NCBI GenBank assembly: GCA_937873105.1
Contig: CALMWD010000517.1
Location: 1 to 14,062 of the forward strand
DNA length: 14,062 bases
Origin: an uncultured Rhodanobacteraceae bacterium
GTDB lineage: Bacteria > Pseudomonadota > Gammaproteobacteria > Xanthomonadales > Ahniellaceae
Direction of reading: 5' to 3'
The translations under genes were made by a program, and so were the position numbers. Under the pieces are notes generated by a model. The model was not told where the DNA came from, did no database searches, and saw only the letters and a program-made list of their open reading frames with translations. Every line of letters starts with the position of its first letter. Within the stretch, counting starts at the first letter, position 1. Below, one piece after another: positions 1 through 7,078 of this stretch.

Positions 1-253
1 TCAGCACCACCTGGTACTGGTAGTAGTGCTGCAGGCGGTTCGGGTTCTCGCCGTAACGGCCGTCGGTCGGGCGCCGCGACGGCTGCACGTAGGCGGCACG
101 CCACGGCTCCGGGCCGAGCGCGCGCAGGAAGGTCGCGGGATGGAAGGTGCCGGCACCGACTTCGGTGTCGAGCGGCTGGATCAGCACGCAACCCTGCTCC
201 GCCCAATAGCGGTTCAGCGTCTGGATCACGTCCTGGAAGGTCGGGCCTGTCAT
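1..253 (-). CDS. glyQ: Glycyl-tRNA synthetase alpha subunit (N-terminal part, cut by window edge)
   Basis: Only the first 84 codons are in the window; the gene continues past base 1. The reverse-strand translation begins [20 protein letters not shown] and contains [39 protein letters not shown] and [12 protein letters not shown]. These are the strongly conserved N-terminal blocks of the alpha subunit of the alpha2beta2 bacterial glycyl-tRNA synthetase. The family charges tRNA-Gly with glycine in the cytosol; the alpha chain carries the class II catalytic core. The beta subunit gene (glyS) would be expected beyond the left edge, but this is not visible. The start is the ATG at 251-253, which matches the family N-terminus; only a weak GGAA lies upstream as a ribosome site. 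A TATACT -10 hexamer lies 32 bp upstream. Confidence 0.96.
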   Translation of the reverse strand, partial: MTGPTFQDVIQTLNRYWAEQGCVLIQPLDTEVGAGTFHPATFLRALGPEPWRAAYVQPSRRPTDGRYGENPNRLQHYYQYQVVL

Positions 254-284
254 GGGAGTTCCGGTTCGGGGCGAAAAGCGCCGT

Positions 285-290
285 AGTATA
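285..290 (-). promoter_or_regulatory. Candidate -10 box for glyQ
   Basis: The reverse strand reads TATACT here, one mismatch from TATAAT, in an otherwise GC-rich 62-bp gap between vapC and glyQ. It would start transcription about 25 bases before the glyQ ATG. No convincing -35 hexamer is present at 16-18 bp spacing, so the assignment rests on the -10 alone. A small GGCG/CGCC hairpin lies in the predicted 5' leader at about 270-282. Confidence 0.4.
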
Positions 291-315
291 GCGGCGGCGC
301 GGCCTGCGGCCGGCT

Positions 316-756
316 TCAGCGACGACGTGTCGCGCCCGGCACCCGCACCGGCGGCTGCAACTTCATGCGGTCGGCACGACGGGCGAATCCGCGGTCGTCG
401 AAGCTGGCGACGTGCTGGCAATCCGCATAGCTGGCGTGATGCAGGGCGTCGGCGAAGTCGAATCCTTCCGCGTAGTTCGCCAGCGCCTGCTCGACGGCAC
501 CGCGATCTTCAAGCTCGACATGCGTTTGTGCGGCCAACCAGGCCAGGGCGCGGGCGATGTCGGCGCGCGGATACCGGTAGTAGCCGCGCAGCACCCATTC
601 CAGTTCAAGCAGGACGGTCTTGCAGACCCGCAGCGGACGACCGCCGTCGACCAAGGTCCGGGCGAGCGCGCACTGGTGGCGTTCGGCCGCATCTTCGCCC
701 GGTACGACGAAGTATCGAACCAGAACGTTGGTATCGAGGCCGAGCACGGCGCTCAT
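316..756 (-). CDS. vapC: VapC-type PIN-domain toxin ribonuclease
   Basis: This 146-residue protein has the layout of a type II toxin of the PIN-domain family, Mg-dependent endoribonucleases that usually cleave tRNA or rRNA. The acidic active-site residues are visible: Asp8 in [11 protein letters not shown], Glu51 in [14 protein letters not shown], Asp103 in [10 protein letters not shown] and Asp120 in [12 protein letters not shown]. Length is typical for the family. Its ATG at 754-756 overlaps the TGA of the upstream antitoxin gene by four bases, the usual translational coupling of vapBC pairs. The set of acidic residues is complete, so the toxin is probably intact. Its RNA target cannot be read from the sequence. 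The gene ends 62 bp before the glyQ start, on the same strand. Confidence 0.9.
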   Translation of the reverse strand: MSAVLGLDTNVLVRYFVVPGEDAAERHQCALARTLVDGGRPLRVCKTVLLELEWVLRGYYRYPRADIARALAWLAAQTHVELEDRGAVEQALANYAEGFDFADALHHASYADCQHVASFDDRGFARRADRMKLQPPVRVPGATRRR

Positions 757-1016
757 CGCGTGCGTTTGCGGCGAACGACGGCGGGATCAAGCAGGCCGGC
801 CACGTCGAAGTCCGGCGGACAGGGCGGCGCGCGATGCCGCAACATGCCGGCCGCGCTCTGGGCAGCCGCCGCCAGCGGAGGACCGACGCGCTCGATCTCG
901 GCGCGGTCGCCGACGACGCGGAAGCGCACCTTGCTGCCGGCGCGCAGCCCGAGACGCTGCCGCACTTCCTTCGGGATCGTGACCTGGCCCTTGCTGGTGA
1001 TCGAGAATGCCGACAT
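753..1016 (-). CDS. vapB: VapB/AbrB-family antitoxin (SpoVT-AbrB DNA-binding domain)
   Basis: An 87-residue protein whose first 45 residues form a swapped-hairpin AbrB domain: MSAFSITSKGQVTIPKEVRQ followed by RLGLRAGSKVRFRVVGDRAE. This fold binds DNA as a dimer and in toxin-antitoxin pairs represses its own operon. The remaining C-terminal part (about residues 46-87, rich in Ala, Pro and Arg) is where such antitoxins wrap the toxin and block the PIN active site. The gene precedes vapC with a 4-base overlap, the classical antitoxin-first order. A repeat-containing candidate operator lies 10-25 bp upstream of the start codon. The ATG at 1014-1016 is chosen because the AbrB domain starts immediately after it. 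Confidence 0.9.
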   Translation of the reverse strand: MSAFSITSKGQVTIPKEVRQRLGLRAGSKVRFRVVGDRAEIERVGPPLAAAAQSAAGMLRHRAPPCPPDFDVAGLLDPAVVRRKRTR

Positions 1017-1026
1017 CGCAGGCTCC

Positions 1027-1041
1027 GGTAATACCAGGTAA
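1027..1041. promoter_or_regulatory. Candidate VapB operator (GGTAA direct repeat, nested palindromes)
   Basis: The 15 bp read GGTAATACCAGGTAA on the plus strand. They contain two GGTAA direct repeats exactly 10 bp apart (one helical turn) and two overlapping palindromes, GGTA-A-TACC and TACC-A-GGTA. The element lies just upstream of vapB, where AbrB-type antitoxins normally bind to autorepress. It is also in the divergent gap with the GspE-type gene, so it could in principle affect both. That VapB binds here is an inference. Confidence 0.45.
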
Positions 1042-1144
1042 GAATGCTAGTCGCGACGAGCGCCCGGGGCAATGCCGCACTCGCGTCCCGCCCCGCCCCG
1101 GTTCACAATGCGGCACGGCGCGTGGCCGGCATGGAAGGATGGCG

Positions 1145-2971
1145 ATGAGCAAGCACGAATCCCACAAGGCGGTGCCCATGGATGGCCGCGCGGCGTTCAC
1201 CACCAGCAAGTTTTCGGAAGGCAAGCGCGTCGAGCTGGACGAGGTGCTGGCGGCGCTGATCGTCGAGCAGCTGGTGACGCCCGACGCCGCCAAGAACATC
1301 CGCCTCGGCAAGGGCCTGTCGCGGGCCGAGATGCACCCGCTGATCCTCATCGCGAACGCCAAGCTGCCCGACCCGCGCGAGCCGGGCCGACATCTGAGCC
1401 TGGAGACGCTGACCGAATGGCTGGCCCACAAGGCCGGCCTGCCCTACCTGCGCATCGACCCGACCAAGATCGACATCGCCCGCGTCGGCGAAGTGGTGGC
1501 GCCGAGCTACGCCACCCGCTACCGGATCCTGCCGGTGGAAGTCGGCGCCGAGTCGCTGACCATGGCCACCAGCGAGCCCTTCGACACGCGCTGGTTGCCG
1601 GACCTCGAGCGCCTGCTCCGCCGCAAGATCACGCGCGTCGTCGCGAACCCGCTCGACGTCAACCGCTTCCTGATGGAGTTTGCCGGCATCTCGCGCAGCG
1701 TGCGCAAGGCCAAGGACGGTGGCGAAACGGTCGACGGCCGCGGCATGCCGAACTTCGAGCAACTGGTCGAACTCGGCAAGTCCGGCGAGATCGGCAGCGA
1801 CGATTCGCACGTCGTGCGCATCGTCGACTGGCTGCTGCAATACGCCTACGAACAGCGCGCCAGCGACATCCACCTCGAGCCGCGGCGCGAGATGAGCGCG
1901 GTGCGCTTCCGTATCGACGGCGTGCTGCACAAGGTCTACGAGCTGCCGACGCCGGTGATGGTCGCGGCGGTGTCGCGCATCAAGATCCTCGGGCGCATGG
2001 ACATCGCCGAGCGCCGCCGCCCGCAGGACGGCCGCATCAAGACCCGTTCGCCCGGCGGGCGCGAGGTGGAAATGCGCATATCGACGATGCCGACCGCCTT
2101 CGGCGAAAAGGTGGTGATGCGCATCTTCGACCCGGACGTGGTCGTCAAGAACTTCGCCGAACTCGGCTTCAACGCCCGCGACGAGGCCCAGTGGCGGGAC
2201 ATGATCGAACGTCCGCACGGCATCGTGCTGGTGACCGGCCCGACCGGTTCCGGCAAGACCACGACCCTGTATTCGACGCTGAAGCACCTGGCCACGCCCG
2301 AGATCAACGTCTGCACGATCGAGGACCCGATCGAGATGATCGCGCCCGCGTTCAACCAGATGCAGGTGCAGCAGTCGATCGACCTGACCTTCGCCGCCGG
2401 CGTGCGCACCCTGCTGCGCCAGGATCCGGACATCATCATGGTCGGCGAGATCCGCGACCTGGAGACCGCCGAAATGGCGGTGCAGGCGGCGCTGACCGGG
2501 CATCTGGTGCTGAGCACCCTGCACACCAACGATTCGCCGAGCGCGGTCACGCGCCTGCTCGATCTCGGCGTGCCGCACTACCTGATCCAGAGCACGGTGA
2601 ACGGCATCGTCGCGCAACGCCTGGCGCGCACGCTCTGCCCGCGCTGCAAGACGCCGGTGGCCGTCGACCCCGGCGCCTGGCAGGCGCTGACGCGCGGCTT
2701 CGAGCAGCCCTTGCCCGAGCATGCGCGCACCGCCAAGGGCTGCGACGACTGCCGCCACACCGGCTACTACGGGCGCACCGCGGTGTACGAGATGCTGACG
2801 ATGTCGCCGAAGCTGCGCCGCGAGATCCGCGCCGACATCGACCTGCCGGCCTTCAGCGAGTCCTGCCTGCGCGACGGCCTGCGTCCGCTGCGGGTGGCCG
2901 GCGCCGAACTGATCGCGCGCGGCCAGACCACGGTGAAAGAGGTGGTGTCGGTCCTGCCGACGATCGACTAG
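1145..2971 (+). CDS. GspE/PilB-family type II secretion / type IV pilus assembly ATPase (orphan)
   Basis: A 608-residue hexameric-type secretion ATPase. The first ~170 residues form the MshEN/T2SSE N-terminal region (YLRIDPTKIDIARVGEVVAP). An N2 segment follows with DIHLEPRREMSAVRFRIDGV, then the catalytic domain: Walker A GPTGSGKTT (from residue 365), an acidic box around CTIEDPIEM, Walker B DIIMVGEIRD (about 429-438) and a His box STLHTNDSPSAVTRL. A zinc-type tetracysteine (C498, C501, C533, C536) is intact, as in GspE and PilB. The family powers pseudopilus or pilus extension at the inner-membrane face. The start at 1145 is preferred because GGAAGG at 1133-1138 gives 6-base spacing; ATGs at 1139 and 1007 are also in frame. 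No pilC, pilin, prepilin peptidase or gsp genes are nearby, so the machine it serves is unknown. Confidence 0.92.
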   Translation: MSKHESHKAVPMDGRAAFTTSKFSEGKRVELDEVLAALIVEQLVTPDAAKNIRLGKGLSRAEMHPLILIANAKLPDPREPGRHLSLETLTEWLAHKAGLPYLRIDPTKIDIARVGEVVAPSYATRYRILPVEVGAESLTMATSEPFDTRWLPDLERLLRRKITRVVANPLDVNRFLMEFAGISRSVRKAKDGGETVDGRGMPNFEQLVELGKSGEIGSDDSHVVRIVDWLLQYAYEQRASDIHLEPRREMSAVRFRIDGVLHKVYELPTPVMVAAVSRIKILGRMDIAERRRPQDGRIKTRSPGGREVEMRISTMPTAFGEKVVMRIFDPDVVVKNFAELGFNARDEAQWRDMIERPHGIVLVTGPTGSGKTTTLYSTLKHLATPEINVCTIEDPIEMIAPAFNQMQVQQSIDLTFAAGVRTLLRQDPDIIMVGEIRDLETAEMAVQAALTGHLVLSTLHTNDSPSAVTRLLDLGVPHYLIQSTVNGIVAQRLARTLCPRCKTPVAVDPGAWQALTRGFEQPLPEHARTAKGCDDCRHTGYYGRTAVYEMLTMSPKLRREIRADIDLPAFSESCLRDGLRPLRVAGAELIARGQTTVKEVVSVLPTID

Positions 2972-2972
2972 G

Positions 2973-2996
2973 GATCGGGCCGCCAGCGGCCTGATC
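2973..2996 (+). terminator. Stem-loop just after the GspE-type gene (possible terminator without T-tract)
   Basis: A near-perfect hairpin starts two bases after the stop codon: GATC and GGCCG on the left pair with CGGCC and GATC on the right, with one G-U wobble and a CCAG loop. There is no downstream run of T, so it is not a classical intrinsic terminator; it could act as an mRNA 3' end or need Rho. Confidence 0.4.
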
Positions 2997-3016
2997 GACC
3001 GCCCCGATGCGCGAAC

Positions 3017-3110
3017 GCCCCATCCCGTCGCATGACCTATGGGGCTTCCCCGGCACTTGCGTTTCGGGAACCTTTGCCACCCCGAAATGGTCTGTGGCGG
3101 CTCGTCACAG
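3017..3110 (+). promoter_or_regulatory. Structured leader of the ABC operon with three further inverted repeats
   Basis: The gap between the GspE-type gene and the ABC ATPase holds successive inverted repeats. GCCCCAT (3017-3023) pairs with ATGGGGC (3039-3045). TTTCGGG (3062-3068) pairs with CCCGAAA (3081-3087) over a 12-nt loop. CTGTG (3092-3096) pairs with CACAG (3106-3110), whose last bases run into the AGGGAAG ribosome site of the ATPase gene. These could be repressor operators or RNA hairpins that affect initiation. I could not find a convincing -35/-10 pair. Function is inferred from position and symmetry only. Confidence 0.35.
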
Positions 3111-3119
3111 GGAAGTCCG

Positions 3120-3780
<661 letters not shown>

Positions 3781-3794
<14 letters not shown>

Positions 3795-4857
3795 CCAACA
3801 TTCGAATCGCGGGGCGGAGCCCGCTCCCACGAAAGCAGGGATTTTCACGGGTTTTCTGGGATCTCGTGGGAGCGGGCTCCGCCCCGCGATGCTCCTGCTG
3901 GCCTTGAGCAGCGGACTCGTCACGGCCGCCGCACCCCGTGTCATCCTGAGCGGCGAAGTGTTGGCGCAGAATGCCCAGCCCGTGTATTGCCCGCCGTCGA
4001 ACAGCTCGCCGGTGGTGCTGCGCTATTACGTGCCCGAGGGCGCGGCAGTGAAGAAGGGCGATGTGGTCGTGCGCATCGACGCCGGCCAGAGCGCGGCGAT
4101 GATCCAGACCCTGGGCGCCCAGATCGAGCAGACCGAGGCGCGTGTGGCCCAGGAGATCGCGACCCTGGCGGTCGCGGCCATCGATGCCGAACGCGCCTTC
4201 GTCGACGCCGACGCGCTGCATCGCAAGGCCCAGGTCGATGCCGCGATCCCGAAGCAGCATCTGTCCGCGCTCGACTACGACCGCTACCAGGGCGAACGGG
4301 TCCGCACCGAGCGCGACCTCGAACTGCGCCGCAAGGAACGCGACGCCGCCGAGGCCGCGGTCGCGCGCCGGCGCGAGGACGCGCGCCTGGAAATCGACAA
4401 GCTGCGCCAGGACCTGCTCTACCACCAGTCGCAGGTGGCGCTGGCGGAAGTGAAGGCGGACGTCGACGGCATCGTTGTGCACGGCTTCAATCCGTGGCGC
4501 GGCGACCGCTTCGACGAGGGTTCCTCGGCCTGGCCGGGCATGAAGATCGGCGACATCGTCGACCGCGGCCCGGTGACGGTGCAGGCCTATGCGCTGGAGG
4601 CGGACCGTTCCGCGATCGCCGTCGGCCAGAAGGTGCGCCTGCGTTTCGACGCGCGCCCCGACCTCAAGCTCGAGGCCACGATCGGCGCCATTTCCGGCGC
4701 CCCGGCGACCAAGATGGAACTCGGTGCCGGGCGCTATTTCACCGTCACCATCCCGCTCGACGGCTCGGCCGACCTCGGCCTGCTGCCCTCGTCCAGCGTG
4801 CGCGTCGAACCGGTGGCGGCGACGCCCGCGGTCGCCGCGAACGGAGGCCAGCCATGA
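3781..4857 (+). CDS. Periplasmic adaptor A (HlyD/MacA-like membrane fusion protein)
   Basis: First of three tandem adaptors. From the ATG at 3781 it has 358 residues, from the alternative ATG at 3889 it has 322. After a hydrophobic signal segment (MLLLALSSGLVTAAA, residues 37-51) come the first lipoyl half-motif (YYVPEGAAVKKGDVVVRIDA), a long charged alpha-helical hairpin (about 111-222), the second lipoyl half (DGIVVHGFNPWRGDRFDEG) and a beta-barrel-like end. It lacks the C-terminal membrane-proximal domain seen in adaptor C. The 3781 start has AAGGTGGAA upstream and overlaps the ATPase gene, but then residues 9-36 are encoded by a REP-like palindrome. The 3889 start gives a length like adaptor B, but has no ribosome site and its AT lies in the palindrome arm. 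The gene ends in an ATGA overlap with adaptor B. Such proteins bridge an inner-membrane pump to a TolC-type channel. Confidence 0.85.
3806..3890. repeat. Perfect 27-bp inverted repeat (REP-like pair) at the adaptor A start
   Basis: Arms at 3806-3832 and 3864-3890 are exact reverse complements, separated by a 31-base loop. Each arm carries the sequence GTGGGAGCGGGCTCCGCCCC or its complement, and each can fold alone (GGAGC-GG-GCTCC). This is the look of REP/BIME elements common in gammaproteobacterial intergenic DNA. I see no second copy in the window. It follows the ATPase stop codon (3792-3794) by 11 bases, and its right arm ends with the first two bases of the 3889 ATG. It contains no stop codon in the adaptor A frame. 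In mRNA it would form a very stable hairpin between the first two cistrons. Confidence 0.85.
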
Positions 4858-5810
4858 AGCTGCTGCGCATCGCCCTGATCTGCCTCGCGGCGGCGCCGCT
4901 GGCCGCCGCCGAACTCAGTTTCGACGGCGAGATCGCCGCGCGCGAGAGCGCCGCGATTTCGCCGCCGGCCATCGACGACCTGTGGCAGCTGACCCTGACC
5001 CAGCTGGTGCCCGACGGCACCCCGGTCAAGAAGGACCAGGTCGTGGCCGCCTTCGACAGCTCGCAGGTGCTGCGCACCCTGACCGAGAAGCAGAGCGCGC
5101 TGAAGGAAAAGGAAACCCAGCGCGAACGCCTGCGCCTGGAACTGGCCGAACGCGAACGCACCGAAACCCTGGCCACCGCGCAGGCGAAGTCGAATGCCGA
5201 GAAGGCGACGCGCAAGGCCGACCAGCCGGCCGACATCGTGCGCCGCGTCGACTACCAGAAACTCGTGATCGAACGCGACCAGGCCGAGAAGCAGCTCGCG
5301 CTCGCGATCCGCCGCGAAGCCGCGGCCGCCGAACAGCGCAAGCAGGAATGGCGCCTGGTCGAGGCCGAGCTGGCGCAGCTGCGCGCCGAGGTCGCGCGTT
5401 CGCAGAAGGCCATGGCCGATCTCAACGTGAAGGCGCCGCGCGACGGCATCATCCTGCACCAGAGCAACTGGCAGGGCGAGAAATTCGACGTCGGTTCGCA
5501 GGTGTTCCGCGGCCAGTCGGTGGCGCAGATTCCGGACGTCTCGACCCTGATCGCGCGCGTCGCGGTGCCCGAGACCGAAATCCGCCACGTGCGCGTCGGC
5601 ATGAAGGCGCGCGTCATCGTCGAAGGCGGCGCCGGCCAGGCCATCGAAGGCCAGGTCACCGAAGTCGGGCGCGCAGTGCGCAGCAAGTCGCGCGCGCAGC
5701 TGGTGCCGGTGGTCGATGCCGTCGTCAGTTTCGATCCGAAGGGCCAGGCCCTGAAACCCGGACAGCCGGTGCGCGTGGTGCTGGCGCCGGCGGCGGAGAA
5801 GCAATCATGA
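4854..5810 (+). CDS. Periplasmic adaptor B (HlyD/MacA-like membrane fusion protein)
   Basis: A 318-residue secreted adaptor. It starts with a Sec signal peptide (MKLLRIALICLAAAPLAAAE, cleavage probably near residue 19). Next are a lipoyl half-motif (QLVPDGTPVKKDQVVAAFDS, about 50-69), a heptad-rich Lys/Glu/Arg/Ala coiled-coil hairpin (about 72-188), the returning lipoyl half (APRDGIILHQSNWQGEKFDV, about 194-213) and a beta-barrel (about 225-315). As in adaptor A there is no extra membrane-proximal C-terminal domain. GGAGG at 4843-4847 precedes the ATG, which overlaps the adaptor A stop as ATGA. Its closest visible relative is adaptor A: both share KK(G/D) after the first lipoyl strand and W.G(D/E)(R/K)F after the second. 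It is presumably part of the same periplasmic conduit. It is diverged enough not to be a recent copy. Confidence 0.9.
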   Translation: MKLLRIALICLAAAPLAAAELSFDGEIAARESAAISPPAIDDLWQLTLTQLVPDGTPVKKDQVVAAFDSSQVLRTLTEKQSALKEKETQRERLRLELAERERTETLATAQAKSNAEKATRKADQPADIVRRVDYQKLVIERDQAEKQLALAIRREAAAAEQRKQEWRLVEAELAQLRAEVARSQKAMADLNVKAPRDGIILHQSNWQGEKFDVGSQVFRGQSVAQIPDVSTLIARVAVPETEIRHVRVGMKARVIVEGGAGQAIEGQVTEVGRAVRSKSRAQLVPVVDAVVSFDPKGQALKPGQPVRVVLAPAAEKQS

Positions 5811-7078
5811 AGTGGATCCTGGGGATGTTGTCCGTGCTCGCCCTGGCCGCCTGCGGCAAGGATGCGGCGCTGGAGGCGCCGGTCGAGGTGGTGCGGGAAA
5901 GCGCCGTGGCGCTGCGCGTGTCGGCGACCGGCGAAGTGCGTTCGGCCAAGGCCACGCCGCTGGCGGTGCCGGGCCAGGGCTGGTCGCAGCGCCAGCTCGA
6001 GTGGATGCTGCCGGAAGGTTCGCAGGTGAAGCAGGGCGAGCTGATTGCGCGCTTCATCGCGCCCCAGGGCGAACTCGAGCTGACCAAGGCCGAACTCGAC
6101 CTGCGTCGCAACGTGCTGGCGCGCATGGGCAAGGAACTGGAACTGGCCACGGCCCAGGACAAGGTCGGGGCCGAGATCGCCAAGGTCGACGTCGACCTCG
6201 GCATCGCCGAGCGTTATGCCGGCGCCGACCTCGGCATGTTCGCGCGCAACGAGATCCTCGATGCCGTGCAGGACGCCGCCTTCCTCGGCTTCAAGCACGA
6301 GACCCTGGAATGGCAGAAGCAGCAGACCGAGGTGCGCGGCGGCGCCGAACTGGCGGTGCTGGATTCGCAACGCGCGACCTATGACCTCAATGCCAAGCGC
6401 CGGCGCGAGGACGTGGCCGCGCTGGAGCTGCGTGCGCCCAACGACGGCGTGTTCGTGCTGAACGCCGACTGGGGCGGCGAGAAGCCCAAGGTCGGCGCCA
6501 GCATGTGGGCCGGCCAGGAATTCGGCGCCCTCCCGGAGCTGTCGGCGCTGGAGGTGCAGTTCGCGCTGACCCAGCTCGACGCCCAGGGCGTCCAGGTCGG
6601 CGCGCGCGTGGCCATGCATCCGCTCGGCCGGCCGGACCAGAGTTTCGAGAGCACGGTGAGCTGGGTCGCGGGCGCGGCCCAGGCGCGCAGCCGCCAGAAC
6701 CCGGTCAAGTACGTGATGATGAAGGCGACGATCCCGGCCGAGGCGGTCGCGAAGTTCAAGCTGGTGCCGGGCCAGGGCATGAGCGCCGACGTCTACACCG
6801 GCGAGTCCGGCCAGGGCCTGTCGGTGCCGAACGTGGCCCTGATCGCCGAAGGCGGCAAGACCTATGTCGAGGTGCGCGAGGGCGGCAAGCTCGCCAAGCG
6901 CGAAATCGAGCTCGGCGCGCGCGGCACCGCGCGCAGCGAAGTGGTGAAGGGATTGAAGGCCGGCGACGCGGTGGTGCTGACGCCCGCCGCGAATGCGGCC
7001 GATCCGGATGCCAGGCGTTTTTCGGCACCGGCCAGTGGCAACCGCGGCGGCGGTGGCGGCATGCGGAGGATGGGATGA
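5807..7078 (+). CDS. Periplasmic adaptor C, predicted lipoprotein (HlyD/MacA-like)
   Basis: A 423-residue adaptor with a lipoprotein signal, MKWILGMLSVLALAACGKDA, giving a lipidated Cys16 followed by Gly. It then has a lipoyl half (WMLPEGSQVKQGELIARFIA), a helical hairpin (about 85-195) with an atypical tip (DLGMFARNEILDAVQDAAFL), the second lipoyl half (APNDGVFVLNADWGGEKPKV), a beta-barrel and a C-terminal membrane-proximal-like part (SVPNVALIAEGGKTYVEVRE). Only this one of the three has that last domain, so it is the most complete MacA-like subunit. It ends in a Gly-rich tail (SGNRGGGGGMRRMG). It overlaps adaptor B and the permease by ATGA at each end. MacA of E. coli is held by an N-terminal membrane helix and AcrA by lipid; here lipidation is predicted, with Gly rather than Asp at +2. 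Confidence 0.9.
   Translation: MKWILGMLSVLALAACGKDAALEAPVEVVRESAVALRVSATGEVRSAKATPLAVPGQGWSQRQLEWMLPEGSQVKQGELIARFIAPQGELELTKAELDLRRNVLARMGKELELATAQDKVGAEIAKVDVDLGIAERYAGADLGMFARNEILDAVQDAAFLGFKHETLEWQKQQTEVRGGAELAVLDSQRATYDLNAKRRREDVAALELRAPNDGVFVLNADWGGEKPKVGASMWAGQEFGALPELSALEVQFALTQLDAQGVQVGARVAMHPLGRPDQSFESTVSWVAGAAQARSRQNPVKYVMMKATIPAEAVAKFKLVPGQGMSADVYTGESGQGLSVPNVALIAEGGKTYVEVREGGKLAKREIELGARGTARSEVVKGLKAGDAVVLTPAANAADPDARRFSAPASGNRGGGGGMRRMG

Noticed and set aside
252..1041. Plus-strand open frames opposite vapBC
   Set aside because: They are Arg/Ala/Pro-rich translations without domains, while the minus strand encodes two recognisable protein families with the expected overlap.
1073..1115. 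Inverted repeat TGCCGCA / TGCGGCA before the GspE-type gene
   Set aside because: The 7-bp arms are separated by 29 bases, and such matches are common in this GC-rich DNA. It is not convincing as an operator or attenuator.
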